DNA of 44,272 bases from Terriglobia bacterium (GCA_030040995.1 JASHOS010000117.1:1-44272); one strand, 5' to 3'. Shown: positions 1 through 9,656, counted from the stretch's first letter. Program-made: numbers and translations. Notes: generated by a model from the sequence alone, not told the origin.

Positions 1-37
1 CACGCTGCCCGCGGGGTAAGGGTGATTCTCGCTCACC

Positions 38-196
38 ATGAACCAGCCTTCGGATACGTGGATTACCGCCATGCATTCTTCAAGTGCGGAATGCGAGGAA
101 TGCTTCACTATACCGATCGGAAACGAGGGTTACAAGGGTCGTCATGTCCCCAAGCAGGGCCGCGTCGAAGTCTCAGAAGTGTTGTCAAAAGAATGA
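38..196 (+). CDS. possible small protein, 52 aa, unknown
   Basis: An ATG at 38 opens a 52-codon frame ending TGA at 194-196. The product is hydrophilic, has a Cys-x-x-Cys (ECEEC) near residue 20 and a basic middle (KGRHVPKQGR). No clear Shine-Dalgarno sequence precedes it (AAGGG lies about 16 nt upstream, too far). I recognise no family. It may be a real small protein, the tail of a gene damaged upstream of the window, or chance. The remainder of 1-560 contains the repeat at 260-385 and no other convincing gene. Confidence 0.22.
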   Translation: MNQPSDTWITAMHSSSAECEECFTIPIGNEGYKGRHVPKQGRVEVSEVLSKE

Positions 197-259
197 TTGA
201 CATCTGCGAAAAAAGGTGGTTATATATGCGCGTCTAGAATAAATAAACCTTATAGTAGC

Positions 260-385
260 TATACACAACGACATAAGTCCGCGACGTTCGATCGCTGTAG
301 CGCCGGTCTGCGAACGGCGAATTTCGCCGCTCATAGAGCGGCGCTACAACAAAATAGCCGTCGCGTACTTATGCCGCTCAGTATA
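260..385. repeat. 126-bp inverted-repeat-ended element, copy 1 (core in orientation A)
   Basis: The element is bounded by 27-bp imperfect terminal inverted repeats (260-286 and 359-385, 22 of 27 matching), both beginning TATAC when read inward. The 72-bp core (287-358) contains a REPIN-like palindrome pair starting GTAG (297-300) and ending CTAC (344-347). A second copy is at 40076-40202. The left arm is identical in the two copies and the right arm nearly so, both in the same orientation, yet the core is reversed. The element lies about 175 bp upstream of the TonB receptor gene starting at 561. The flanking TA dinucleotides could be target duplications of a MITE. Confidence 0.8.
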
Positions 386-560
386 GGTCAGGGCTTCGCC
401 CTTGATATCTCGGGGACCAAATCAGAGGCGGCAGTTCGCGGCCGGTAAAAGGAGTTGAGGGTGACCGAGCGCCGCAAATCGACTCGGAGCGGTTCCTGGA
501 GTTGTCGAGGTGGAGACGGTATCCAAAGGGGTTAATGACGGGAGAAGAGGAGACCTGAAA

Positions 561-3500
561 ATGGCCAGATTGGTTAGTCGAAACACAGAAGCGGGAACTG
601 TGAAAAGGGCTCCGACGTTTTCATTGCGAGGCGTGAGCGAACCGTCCTCCGAAGAGGCGCGTTGGGTGAAGTGGCTGATCGGGATGGCCGTCGTGTTGCT
701 GCTTGCCGGTTTTTCTCCGTCACCGGCGCGGGCGCAGGTTTATAGCGCCTCGGTGACGGGGGTGGTGACGGACCCGTCCGGGGCCGTGATTCCAGACGCA
801 AAGGTGACGGCCACGAACACCTCGAACGGCTTTACGTACTCAACCACCACGAACGCTGGGGGCCGTTATACGATAGAGGACTTACCACCAGGTACCTACA
901 AGCTTTCTGTGACCGCGGCAGGTTTCCGCAATTTGGTGCGCAACGGAATTGTGCTGGGGGTTGCCGAGCACAGCACCGTGGACGCGAAATTGGCGGTGGG
1001 TGCAACGACGCAGACCGTTACCGTAACGGGTGCTGCGCCCCTCCTCCAGGCTCAGAATGCCACCACGGGGCAGACCGTCAACCGGAACCTCATCAACAAT
1101 CTACCGCTCGTCGGACGCAGCGTCTTTGACTTGTCCATGCTTACCCCGGGGGTAAGCCAGCCGCCAGTTGATGCCTTTGCGCCCAACACGACTGCGAATA
1201 ACTTTGTTTCGAACGGCGGCCGCAACATGACGGCGGATATTAAGATCGACGGCACCAGCTCCACTGCTCCCGAACAGAACACGCAAATCCAAAATCCGCT
1301 CTACGTGCCCTCCGTCGATGCCGTCCAGGAGTTCTCGGTAGAGCAAAACCAGTTTGGCGCGGATATAGGCATGAGCGGAAATACAATAATCAACGTCATT
1401 CTGCGCTCAGGGACCAACGCATTCCACGGCAGCGCCTACGAATACCTTCGTAACTCCAACCTGAACGCTAACAATTGGTTCAGCAACCGGGCGGGAATTC
1501 CGCTTGCCGCCGCGCGCGACAACGATTTCGGCGGGACGTTTGGCGGGCCGATCCAGAAGAACAAAACGTTCTTCTTCCTGGATTATGAAGGAATGCGGGA
1601 CTACTCGAGCGCCACGTACACAGCCGGCGTTCCAAGTATGGCCGAGCGCAACGGAGATTTTGCGGAACTGTGCGGGGATAATGGAGGAACGTTTAATGCC
1701 GCCGGAGCGTGCTCCGCGGCCAACGGCCAGCTTTGGGACCCTTACAGCGGCATTTATAACTCCGTTACCGGCCAGCGAAACCTCACGATGATCATACCCA
1801 ATAACAATATGGCGAGCTATACGAGCACGATGTGCAGCACCACGAGCTGCGCGAACGCCGCCAATTTAGCTGGCACGGTGTTCGCATTGCCAAACACCGC
1901 TGGCAATCTGATCAATCCGGTTGCATCGAAAATGATGGCTTACTATCCGCTTCCGAATTTGGGGGTGGGTACTTCGTCCTATAATCGTTTTGACAACTGG
2001 GTAGGGGCGGGAACGAACTCGAACACCAGCAATCAGTTTGACATTAAAGTGGACCGGGAAATCAGCAGCATGACTCACCTCGACGCGCGCTTTTCGGCGA
2101 GCGTCCTCGGCACGTACCTTGGCGCTAACCCTTGGGACAACCCTTTGAACACGGACACGCAGGGGCCGGGGACTGACGGCGCGCAATCTGCAGTATTGAA
2201 CGTGACCCACAGTTTCAGCCCAACCCTCCTTTTGCAGGTCTCCTATGGCTGGACGCGCAGCGCCAGCTTCACCGACGGCATCGATGCGGGCTTCTCAAGT
2301 TTCAATCCCGAAACAGCCCTGGGCTTGCCCGCTTATATGGACACGGACGGTGTCAGCGCGGCCCCCACGATTTACATCGATGGGGGCTACACTTATGTCG
2401 GGGCGGAGTCGTTAGGGGCTCAGGCGTGGTCGGTGCTCCATTACGCGCTGGAAACGCATGACTTGAATGCAAGTTTGGACAAGATTAAGGGCCGCCATGA
2501 ATTCAAGTTTGGCGGCGAGATGTTAGTGTACAAAGATAGTTTCTTTCAGGCGGGCACTCCGCAGAGCGACTTTGAATTCAGCCAGACTGGAACCTCCGAG
2601 ACGCCAAACGCCGGCACGGGAGGTGATGCCTTAGCCTCTTTCCTGACCGGAGTTGGCGGCCCGGGTTCTTACGGAAATTACGAGATGTCGGATGCCATTG
2701 AGACGCAGAACTTCCAGTATGCCGGGTACGCTCTGGACAATTGGCACGCGACGAGCAAGCTGACTTTGAACTTAGGAGTCCGCTATGACCTTATTTTGCC
2801 CGCCACAGAGCGGCACAACAAGCAGGAATGGCTTGACCCCACCGCGGTGAATCCCCTTTCCAGCGATCACCTGGCACTTTCCTCAGCCGCAGCCGCTGAT
2901 TTCACCAACGCCGGCCTATCCGTTCCCAACCTGAGCACGCTGTATGGTGGGATCGATTTTGCCGATTCCGGCGAGCGCGGGGTGGTGAATGTATCGCCCG
3001 CCGACTTCGCTCCGCGCTTCGGCTTTGCCTATGAACTGACCCAGAAAACGGTCGTGCGGGGCGGCTACGGTGTCTTTTATTCAGAACCGGATTACACGGC
3101 GCACGGCACCGGCCTGGGAGAAAATGACGGGTTCCTTCAAGACACGAGTTGGCTGACAACCTATCAAGGCAATGGCTACACGCCCTGGGCGTCATTGAGC
3201 AGCCCTTACCCCGCCACGAATACTTTCAGCACGGCCAAACCGGGAGGAATAATTCTGCCCCCGGGCAGCACGGAGGGCTTAAGCACGGATCTAGGGCTGG
3301 GCGTTTCAGGATACATAAGGAACTGGAACCAGTTGCCTTACGTGCAGGACTGGAGTTTTGGGGTGCAGCACCAGTTCGGGAGCATGGTAGTGAGCGCGCA
3401 GTACGTAGGGTCGAAAGGGACCCACCTCTATTTCGCCAGCGCGCCTGCGTATAACTACTTTGGACCCTGGATTCAGAAAGCTTCGCCGGCCCAGATTTCG

Positions 3501-4412
3501 GCCCTCACTGCCTACGTTCCGAACCCGTTCTATGGAGTGATTACGACGCCAAGCTGTGGCATCTGCGGCTCCACTGTGCAGGCCTCCCAGTTGGCGCTGC
3601 AATATCCGGAGTTTAACGGCTTTAGCGGGCCGAACCCGCCATGGGCGAATTCGGAATATAACGCCTTGCAGTTAAAATTCGAGAAGAGCTTTTCGCACGG
3701 GCTGCAAGTATCGGCCAATTACACCTGGTCCCATGCGCTGGATGACTCGTCCGTGGCCGGGGGCAACACGACTTGGGTTGGCGGTACGGCGCCGGCGATT
3801 CAGGACCCAAACGACCGGCTGGCGGAATATGCGCCGTCCGAATACGACATTCCGCAAATCTTTGATGTTGGCTACGTTTACCAGCTTCCATTTGGCCATG
3901 GGCAACACTTTGGAGGCAGTTGGAATCGCGTTGAAGACTATGTTCTCGGCGGCTGGAAAACATCAGGCTATTGGCGGTTTGATGACGGCCAGCCGCTCGA
4001 AATCACTTCGGAGGTTTCGACCCCACTTCCCACTTACGGGACTCAACGGCCTGACTTGCTGGCGCCGCTTAAGAGGGATAGTTGCAGTGAAACGTGCGAG
4101 GTGGCCCAATTTTTTGCGAATCCTCAGGTTGCCGTCGAGCCGGCGGAGCACACTTTGGGCACCGCGGCGCGGGTGATTCCTGTGTATGCAGAGGGCACCC
4201 AGGATGCCGACCTTACCCTGTTTAAGGATATCCCGATCAGTAAATTCGGTGAGGCGGGAAAACTGGAGGTGCGCCTGGATACCTTTAACGCCTTTAACCA
4301 TGTCCAATTCTCGCCCCCCAATACGACGGTCGGGTCGGGCTCATTCGGACTAGTCACTGGCCAGTATAACGACCCTCGCGAACTACAAGTCTCGGCGAAG
4401 CTATATTGGTAG
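561..4412 (+). CDS. TonB-dependent receptor, Oar-like, with N-terminal carboxypeptidase-regulatory domain
   Basis: Large outer-membrane transporter of the Oar/CarboxypepD_reg type common in Acidobacteria, expected to import a bulky ligand (oligosaccharide, peptide or chelate) using TonB energy. From the chosen ATG the product is 1283 aa. It has a long N-terminus, a hydrophobic segment and an ARA|Q signal-peptidase-like site near residue 57; then a CarboxypepD_reg beta-sandwich (VTGVVTDPSGAVIPDAKV...); then a plug-like region (NNLPLVGRSVFDLSMLTPG); then a long beta-barrel ending in an aromatic residue (SAKLYW), as BAM substrates do. Start choice: ATG 561 has GAGGAGA at 547-553, 7 nt upstream; the GTG at 510 would add 17 residues but has no good ribosome site. 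The ligand cannot be told. It is clearly divergent from the two paralogous receptors at 36890 and 40220, which are much shorter. Confidence 0.93.
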   Translation: MARLVSRNTEAGTVKRAPTFSLRGVSEPSSEEARWVKWLIGMAVVLLLAGFSPSPARAQVYSASVTGVVTDPSGAVIPDAKVTATNTSNGFTYSTTTNAGGRYTIEDLPPGTYKLSVTAAGFRNLVRNGIVLGVAEHSTVDAKLAVGATTQTVTVTGAAPLLQAQNATTGQTVNRNLINNLPLVGRSVFDLSMLTPGVSQPPVDAFAPNTTANNFVSNGGRNMTADIKIDGTSSTAPEQNTQIQNPLYVPSVDAVQEFSVEQNQFGADIGMSGNTIINVILRSGTNAFHGSAYEYLRNSNLNANNWFSNRAGIPLAAARDNDFGGTFGGPIQKNKTFFFLDYEGMRDYSSATYTAGVPSMAERNGDFAELCGDNGGTFNAAGACSAANGQLWDPYSGIYNSVTGQRNLTMIIPNNNMASYTSTMCSTTSCANAANLAGTVFALPNTAGNLINPVASKMMAYYPLPNLGVGTSSYNRFDNWVGAGTNSNTSNQFDIKVDREISSMTHLDARFSASVLGTYLGANPWDNPLNTDTQGPGTDGAQSAVLNVTHSFSPTLLLQVSYGWTRSASFTDGIDAGFSSFNPETALGLPAYMDTDGVSAAPTIYIDGGYTYVGAESLGAQAWSVLHYALETHDLNASLDKIKGRHEFKFGGEMLVYKDSFFQAGTPQSDFEFSQTGTSETPNAGTGGDALASFLTGVGGPGSYGNYEMSDAIETQNFQYAGYALDNWHATSKLTLNLGVRYDLILPATERHNKQEWLDPTAVNPLSSDHLALSSAAAADFTNAGLSVPNLSTLYGGIDFADSGERGVVNVSPADFAPRFGFAYELTQKTVVRGGYGVFYSEPDYTAHGTGLGENDGFLQDTSWLTTYQGNGYTPWASLSSPYPATNTFSTAKPGGIILPPGSTEGLSTDLGLGVSGYIRNWNQLPYVQDWSFGVQHQFGSMVVSAQYVGSKGTHLYFASAPAYNYFGPWIQKASPAQISALTAYVPNPFYGVITTPSCGICGSTVQASQLALQYPEFNGFSGPNPPWANSEYNALQLKFEKSFSHGLQVSANYTWSHALDDSSVAGGNTTWVGGTAPAIQDPNDRLAEYAPSEYDIPQIFDVGYVYQLPFGHGQHFGGSWNRVEDYVLGGWKTSGYWRFDDGQPLEITSEVSTPLPTYGTQRPDLLAPLKRDSCSETCEVAQFFANPQVAVEPAEHTLGTAARVIPVYAEGTQDADLTLFKDIPISKFGEAGKLEVRLDTFNAFNHVQFSPPNTTVGSGSFGLVTGQYNDPRELQVSAKLYW

Positions 4413-4425
4413 GGGAGCTTTCTCT

Positions 4426-4463
4426 GTGGCCTCCGTCCTGAAAAGATTTAACACGGAGGCCAC
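4426..4463. terminator. hairpin after TonB receptor gene
   Basis: Perfect 11-bp stem GTGGCCTCCGT / ACGGAGGCCAC (4426-4436 with 4453-4463), 16-nt loop, beginning 14 bp after the receptor stop. No U-tract follows directly, so it may be a dispersed palindrome and not an intrinsic terminator. Further on, the sequence around 4580-4600 (CTCCTCGGAATGACA) looks like a common intergenic repeat word, which argues against a translation start at 4591. Confidence 0.35.
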
Positions 4464-4626
4464 GGAGCGTCTTTGTGTGCTCAGTGTTTAGGCTTCAAAG
4501 CACGGAGATCGCACAGAGCGACGGCGATAACAAAGCGCGTGTAAGGATCAGGGGACTCCGCGTCGCCCCGACGCGTCGAGGCTCCTCGGAATGACAGGGT
4601 CGAAGTTATTCAAAGGCTCTGTGCGG

Positions 4627-6948
4627 ATGGCTGTCAGAAACAGTGCCTTGTCCAGAGGTTGGGTAGCGGCCAACGCCATTCTTCTGCCTTTCATTTGCTG
4701 TGGCTGCCTTAGAGCGCAGGTTCCTGCATCTCTTTTCCAGCAAGTCGGGGCTGCAATTCAAAAAGGGGATTTTCCACGGGCTGAATCGCAACTCCGTGCA
4801 GCTCTTGCCCAGTACCCGCGCGACCCTCGAGCATTAGAAATGCTGGGCGTGGTCCTGGATGGTGAGAAGAAATACGCGGAAGCCGGCATTTATTATCACA
4901 AAGCGCTCCAGTTAGATCCCCACTCAGTTTCGATTCTTAACAATCTGGCCAATCATGATCTCGCCGTCGGAAATATCGTCGAGGCACAAGTCCTTTTTCT
5001 CCGCGTGCTGGCCCGCAATCCCTATCAACTCAATGCTCGCGTGCAGCTTGCGCGGCTGCGCATCGCGGCTCGCGATGGCCCGGCTGCACTCCGGTACCTC
5101 AGCGTTTTGCCTCCCGCTGTCAGAGAAAACCCGGGGATAGAGATTCTCCGCGCTGAAGCGCTCTATTGGTCCCGGCAGCCGAAGCAGGCTGAGGCGTTGC
5201 TGGCCACAGTTGTTCGTTCCGCCCCGCACGACCCCAGGATCGCTTTCTCCGCTGGAATGACGGATGTGAGTTGGAGAAATTATGCCAAGGCCGAGGAGTG
5301 GCTCAGGCTCGCCCTTCATGATGACCCGGGCAGCTACGACATCCTGTATAACCTGGGTTTGGCGGCTGTGAAGGCCGGCGATGACGCCAGCGCAGAACAG
5401 GCACTCAATGCCGCCCTGGAGCGGCAGCCGGATGACGCGGACGTCTTGTACAGTCTGGCCTGGATCGAGCAAAAGGAAGGGCAGTTAGCCCAGGCGGCGG
5501 CGCACCTTGTAAAAGCGCGCCAGCTCGCCCCGAACCGCGCAGATATTCTGTTGCTGCTCGGTCAAGTGTCGGAGAAGCTCGGCCTTTACGGCGATGCCGC
5601 AAATGCCCTGGGCCAACATTTGCGGCTGAAGCCCGAGGATTCCTCCATTCGCCGCGAGTACGGCTACTCACTGGCGCACACTGCTGAGTCTCGTGAGGGC
5701 GTCGAAATCCTGAGCCAATACGTTGCGAAAAACCCTCGCGATGCGGTCGGATATTATGAGCTGGGAGTGGCGGAGTCCGCTCAGGCGCCCGCTAAGGCAG
5801 TTCTGGACCTGAAGCAGGCCCTTAAGCTGGAGCCACGCCTGACTGAGGCGCAAGAGGCGCTGGCAGAGATGCTTGATCGGGAGGGAAAGCTCGCTGACAG
5901 CTTGACCGAATTCGACAAAATCCTGACGGCGCATCCGGCTGTGGCGGACCTGAAGGCTTGTGCTGAAACCCTTCTTGCCGCTGGCCAGTACACCGAGGCA
6001 ATAAAATTCTTCTCTGCAATACCGCAGGGGGCCCTTCTTTCCAGTCCTGAAACTATTGTTGATTTTGCCATCGCCACATTTCATGCAAAAGGTTCCCAGG
6101 CTGCGCTGGTCCAGCTCGATACAACTCCCGCGGCTTCCCGCCAAGGCGATTACTATCTTTTGCGGGCTCAAATTCTCGATGCGATGGATGAGGCTCAACA
6201 GGCGGCGCAAGATCTCACGCTGGGACTCCGGGCCAATCCTTCCCGGCCCGATCTTTATTTTCAAGCCACCCTGTTCCTGCTTGAGCATGGTCAAAAAAAC
6301 GAGCTTTTAGCTCTTTTACGCCAGGCCACACAGAAGTTTCCCCACTCCCGGCAATTGCTGCTGACGCAAGCCATCGTGTACGGCTTGATGCGAAGATTTG
6401 ACAAGGCCGATTCCATTCTGAGCGGGATTGAAGCTGAATGGCCTAAATGGAATGAAGCCTACTTGATTCACGGAGTCATCGAGGTCGGGCGGGCCAACAT
6501 GGGCAAAGCGAAGGAATTGCTTGAAACCGCGATCGCCCTGGGAAATCATCAGCCGCTGGCATATTACAACCTTGCGCTAGCGGACATGGAAGCTTATCCA
6601 ATACGCGTGCCGGAAGCCGACAAGGCCGTCCAAAACGCTTTGAAGCGGGACCCCAACGATCCCTATATCCAGTCGCTGGCGGGCAAGATCGCCTTTGAGG
6701 AAAAGAATTACAACGAGGCGCTTCGTCATTTGAAAGCTGCCCTCGCTCTATGGCCGGACATGATCGAAGCCCGCCAAACCCTGAGCCGAACTTATCGGGC
6801 CTTGGGACAAGATCAAGAGGCGGCTGCGCAGCTCAAAGAAGTCGCACGCATCATGCAAAAGGTTCAAACGCCTGGCCAAGCCCCTCCCATGGACCTGAAG
6901 CGCCTGCTTTTTTCAGTGCCCGGTCCTAAGGCAGGAAACTCGCTATAG
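4627..6948 (+). CDS. exported TPR-repeat protein, 773 aa
   Basis: A hydrophobic segment (AANAILLPFICCGCLRAQ) at residues ~14-32 looks like a signal peptide ending at RAQ, followed almost entirely by tetratricopeptide repeats: units such as ALEMLGVVLDGEKKYAEAGIYYHKAL, ILYNLGLAAVKAGDDASAEQAL and YYNLALADMEAY recur through the protein. TPR solenoids are protein-binding scaffolds; no catalytic domain is seen. The protein probably lies in the periplasm or on the envelope. It follows the TonB receptor by about 215 bp in the same direction, so they may share a role, but co-transcription is uncertain because of the hairpin between them. Start: ATG 4627 is preferred to ATG 4591 because 4591 falls in a repeat-like word; AAAGG lies at 4612-4616. 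Confidence 0.85.
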   Translation: MAVRNSALSRGWVAANAILLPFICCGCLRAQVPASLFQQVGAAIQKGDFPRAESQLRAALAQYPRDPRALEMLGVVLDGEKKYAEAGIYYHKALQLDPHSVSILNNLANHDLAVGNIVEAQVLFLRVLARNPYQLNARVQLARLRIAARDGPAALRYLSVLPPAVRENPGIEILRAEALYWSRQPKQAEALLATVVRSAPHDPRIAFSAGMTDVSWRNYAKAEEWLRLALHDDPGSYDILYNLGLAAVKAGDDASAEQALNAALERQPDDADVLYSLAWIEQKEGQLAQAAAHLVKARQLAPNRADILLLLGQVSEKLGLYGDAANALGQHLRLKPEDSSIRREYGYSLAHTAESREGVEILSQYVAKNPRDAVGYYELGVAESAQAPAKAVLDLKQALKLEPRLTEAQEALAEMLDREGKLADSLTEFDKILTAHPAVADLKACAETLLAAGQYTEAIKFFSAIPQGALLSSPETIVDFAIATFHAKGSQAALVQLDTTPAASRQGDYYLLRAQILDAMDEAQQAAQDLTLGLRANPSRPDLYFQATLFLLEHGQKNELLALLRQATQKFPHSRQLLLTQAIVYGLMRRFDKADSILSGIEAEWPKWNEAYLIHGVIEVGRANMGKAKELLETAIALGNHQPLAYYNLALADMEAYPIRVPEADKAVQNALKRDPNDPYIQSLAGKIAFEEKNYNEALRHLKAALALWPDMIEARQTLSRTYRALGQDQEAAAQLKEVARIMQKVQTPGQAPPMDLKRLLFSVPGPKAGNSL

Positions 6949-6986
6949 CTTCCGGCAATGAAGTTAATAATTGTGAAGGAGTGCCG

Positions 6987-8105
6987 ATGGAAAACTTCAA
7001 GTTGAATCGTAGAGCGGTGATAGGAGGATCGCTTGCGCAGGGTTTGCTGGCGCTTGCGTCGTCAGGGCGCGCGCAATCCCCTCCGACTGACTTCATTCCG
7101 CAAAAAGATACTTGCTCGATGGATGCGGATGGCACCGCTCATGTGACGCGTCTCATGCCTGTACCCGGAACCATCAGTCCTGAAGCGCAGAAGTTCATCT
7201 CGATTCCAGGCCCTTCAGGCCCTCCTCCTCTGCTTGCCGTGCAGCGTGCGCACACGGATGCTTTCCGCATCCGCCGCGCTGCTGAAGCAAAGAAGCTTTT
7301 CCCGGTGAACGTTACCGGCAAAATGATCGGCGGCGTGCGATGCGATGTGATTACGCCGCTCAATATACCTCCGGCTAACAAGAACCACGTGCTGATCAAC
7401 GTTCATGGCGGAGGATTTGTGACGGATTCGGGCTCGCTCGTAGAAGGCATTCCTATTGCCTACCTCACCCGGAACACCGTTGTTTCCGTTTATTACCGCC
7501 TGGCGCCGGAGCACCCATTTCCCGAGGCGGTGGATGACACGGTCAGCGTTTATAGGGAGTTGCTCAAGAATCATAAGCCGCAAGACGTGGGCTTGTTCGG
7601 AACTTCGGCCGGAGCGATTCTGACGGGCGAGGTAGCTGTCGCGCTCCGCGAGCGCAAGCTGCCACTGCCTGCCGCTCTCGGCATCTTTTCCGGCACAGGT
7701 GACATGAGCATGCCCGGCGACACGCAAGCTCTCTATACCATCTGGGGATTCAGCGGTTACCTTGTGCCACCATCGAAAAGGCACCACCGCGACCCCTACG
7801 TGGATGGCCATAACCCGAAAGAGCCTGTGCTCTCCCCTATATATGCCGACCTGCGAGGCTTCCCGCCATCACTTTTTGTGACTAGCACACGAGACCTATT
7901 ACTGAGCGGGACCTCTATTCTGCACCGGGCAATGCTGCGCGCCGGCAATCGAGCGGAAATTGTAGTTTTTGAGGCACTACCGCATGCGTTCTGGTACAAC
8001 TACCACTTGCCTGAGACCAGGGAAGCGCTCAACATCATGGCGCAATTCTTTGAAAGGGAAGTTGGACAGCATAACGCAACCATGAAATCAGGCTTGCCCC
8101 TGTGA
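6987..8105 (+). CDS. alpha/beta hydrolase, HSL-type esterase with Tat-like signal
   Basis: Secreted esterase/lipase-like enzyme of the hormone-sensitive-lipase branch of the alpha/beta-hydrolase fold. Visible motifs: oxyanion HGGGF (residues ~140-144), nucleophile elbow GTSAG (Ser ~207), catalytic Asp in TSTRDLL (~303) and His in LPHAFW (~333), so the triad is complete and correctly ordered. The N-terminus NRRAVIGGSLAQGLLALASSGRAQ has a twin arginine, a hydrophobic stretch and an AQ cleavage site, suggesting Tat export. Start ATG 6987 has AGGA at 6977-6980; the GTG at 6981 in the same frame is too close to it. It follows the TPR gene by 38 bp, so the two may form an operon. Substrate unknown; short-chain acyl or acetylated sugar esters are possible. 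Confidence 0.9.
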   Translation: MENFKLNRRAVIGGSLAQGLLALASSGRAQSPPTDFIPQKDTCSMDADGTAHVTRLMPVPGTISPEAQKFISIPGPSGPPPLLAVQRAHTDAFRIRRAAEAKKLFPVNVTGKMIGGVRCDVITPLNIPPANKNHVLINVHGGGFVTDSGSLVEGIPIAYLTRNTVVSVYYRLAPEHPFPEAVDDTVSVYRELLKNHKPQDVGLFGTSAGAILTGEVAVALRERKLPLPAALGIFSGTGDMSMPGDTQALYTIWGFSGYLVPPSKRHHRDPYVDGHNPKEPVLSPIYADLRGFPPSLFVTSTRDLLLSGTSILHRAMLRAGNRAEIVVFEALPHAFWYNYHLPETREALNIMAQFFEREVGQHNATMKSGLPL

Positions 8106-8137
8106 CCCGGCGGCACCCTTTGGCCGCGCGCCTCCGA

Positions 8138-8268
8138 GGCATCCGTCTTGGAGGTGAGCAGCCCATGGTGTCCAAATTAACCAAACCGAGAGCGGCTTTG
8201 CCGCACGGCACCTCGGGGGACGGCTTGCCGTCCCCCTACATCACCCTTCCGTTATCGGCGGATTAGGG
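8138..8268. repeat. composite intergenic repeat, copy 1
   Basis: This spacer shares three ordered words with 35139-35260: TGGAGGTGAGCAGC, a palindrome GGGGACGGC(TT/AA)GCCGTCCCC followed by CTA, and TTATCGGCGGATTAGGG. The sequence between the words differs. The palindrome here (about 8215-8236) would form a strong hairpin between the convergent hydrolase and ubiE genes and could end transcription from both sides. The last word abuts the ubiE stop codon. Confidence 0.65.
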
Positions 8269-8274
8269 AAACGG

Positions 8275-9111
8275 CTACCCCGCGTTACCGGCCCTAACGA
8301 GCGGTAATTGAGCGGGCTTCTCCGCCTGATGGAGAGCGGCCACGCCACCGAGCAGATTGCGGTAACGGACATTCGCAAATCCGGCACGCCGCATGGCCCG
8401 CGCCAGCGCGTCTTGGCTGGGAAAACGGGAGGCCGACTCGTGGAGATACTGGTAAGGGCCCGAAACGCCGGAAACCCAGGTACCCACGCGGGGCAGAACG
8501 TGCGCAAAATAGAACCGGAACAACGGACCGAATACCGGCCATTGGACACGGGAGAATTCAAGAATGGCAATCATGCCTGACGGCTTCAGGACGCGGAGAA
8601 TCTCACGGAGTCCCAGCGCATAATTGGCGAGGTTACGGAAGCCAAAAGCGCTCGTAACGGCGTCTATTGAATTGTCCGCGAAAGGCAGTTCCAGGGTGTC
8701 AGCCCCGAGAAGCGCAATGCCGGTGGAAGCTCGTTCGAGTTTCTCCCGCGCTCGCCGCAACATTGGCTGGCAAAAATCAGCGCCAATCACTTTCCCCGCC
8801 GCGACCCTACGGAGGGCGAAGGCCAGATCGCCGGTGCCGCAGCAAACATCCAGGGCGATTGAGCCCGGAGAAGAGAGCGCTTGCCTCGCGCGATGAGCCG
8901 CCACCCTCCGCCAATAGAGGTCGAAGCCGGCGGAGAGAAGATGGTTCAGAAAGTCATAGTGCGGAGTGACCGCTTCAAACATCTCGCGCACCGCACGCGA
9001 GGTGGAAGCGATCTCTGATGGCGATCCCAGCGGGCTTCCTTCCAGCGGCTGTGGGGACTGACAATCCATCTGACGATTATCGCATTCCTGCAAGCTCGAT
9101 AGAACAGTCAT
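8275..9111 (-). CDS. ubiE: demethylmenaquinone methyltransferase (UbiE/MenG family)
   Basis: SAM-dependent C-methyltransferase that converts demethylmenaquinone to menaquinone. The family is recognised by the VREMFEAVTPHYDFLNHLLSAG-like opening, SAM motif I LDVCCGTGDLAFAL, the DFCQPML loop, the FGFRNL segment (family: FGxRNV) and the late ISGPY-like YQYLHESASRFPSQ block. Length 278 aa is slightly above the usual 230-260 because of a ~30-residue N-terminal extension; an ATG 14 codons inside (9069) is another possible start. It is divergent from the 9177 gene and convergent with the hydrolase. Its presence fits a menaquinone-based respiratory chain. Confidence 0.92.
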   Translation of the reverse strand: MTVLSSLQECDNRQMDCQSPQPLEGSPLGSPSEIASTSRAVREMFEAVTPHYDFLNHLLSAGFDLYWRRVAAHRARQALSSPGSIALDVCCGTGDLAFALRRVAAGKVIGADFCQPMLRRAREKLERASTGIALLGADTLELPFADNSIDAVTSAFGFRNLANYALGLREILRVLKPSGMIAILEFSRVQWPVFGPLFRFYFAHVLPRVGTWVSGVSGPYQYLHESASRFPSQDALARAMRRAGFANVRYRNLLGGVAALHQAEKPAQLPLVRAGNAG

Positions 9112-9151
9112 TCTTGCGCAATCCCTGCGCCGCGCAGTGATTTCAGTGCTG

Positions 9152-9157
9152 TATAAT
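9152..9157 (+). promoter_or_regulatory. -10-like TATAAT upstream of 9177 gene
   Basis: A perfect TATAAT is followed by GAGG (9166-9169) and ATG at 9177. A start site near 9164 would leave a leader of about 13 nt. No good -35 hexamer is seen, so the call is tentative. Confidence 0.4.
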
Positions 9158-9176
9158 CAACCTGCGAGGTTTAAGG

Positions 9177-9656
9177 ATGCTACCAAGCGCCAAGCAGGCC
9201 GCCGGCGAGATTAGCAAATTTCTGGAACAGATGAAGAAACGGGGGGAAGCAAGTGTAACTGTTACTCGCGTTTCCTACGCAACGGACCCCGGCTTTTCCG
9301 AGAACCCCCCATCGTGCCGTGTAACCGTCACCGTGACCGATCCTGGCGATAGCACGTTTTTGAAAATATTCTCCTGCGACCTTTTTACGGCGACAGCGCC
9401 TGAAAACACGCACGAATTCACTATTCCTGTCGAAAAGGTTTTTAAACTGTGGGGAAAGAAGCGGAGAACGTTACGTGTAAGCATCGTGGCTGACCCTAAC
9501 AATGGCTTTGAAGATTATTACGAGTCAATGAAGATCGATGCAGTGGAGATAGCTGCTGGAACCCAAAAACCGTTGACGGTCTCTCTGAAGCCAAAGAACA
9601 AGCCCGATCAAACTGGACAAAAACAACCGCCGCGTCCCAATCGGTTGAATCCTTGA
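9177..9656 (+). CDS. hypothetical protein, 159 aa
   Basis: I do not recognise the family. The N-terminal ~22 residues are a charged amphipathic helix (KQAAGEISKFLEQMKKRGE); residues ~25-135 are predicted beta-rich with alternating Val/Thr strands (VTVTRVSYATD, CRVTVTVTD, LRVSIVADPN); the tail from ~135 is basic and Pro/Gln-rich and probably disordered. There is no signal peptide, so it is probably cytoplasmic. GAGG lies 7 nt before ATG 9177 and a TATAAT just upstream, supporting real expression. It stands alone between divergent ubiE and convergent glycosidase genes. Confidence 0.65.
   Translation: MLPSAKQAAGEISKFLEQMKKRGEASVTVTRVSYATDPGFSENPPSCRVTVTVTDPGDSTFLKIFSCDLFTATAPENTHEFTIPVEKVFKLWGKKRRTLRVSIVADPNNGFEDYYESMKIDAVEIAAGTQKPLTVSLKPKNKPDQTGQKQPPRPNRLNP

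Noticed and set aside
260-385. CRISPR-like repeat
   Set aside because: Only isolated palindromic copies exist; there are no regularly spaced repeats with unique spacers anywhere in the window.
510-560. GTG start at 510 for the first TonB receptor
   Set aside because: No ribosome site; ATG 561 has GAGGAGA at the right distance.
4591-4626. ATG start at 4591 for the TPR protein
   Set aside because: It falls inside a CTCCTCGGAATGACA word typical of dispersed spacer repeats; ATG 4627 is better placed before the signal peptide.
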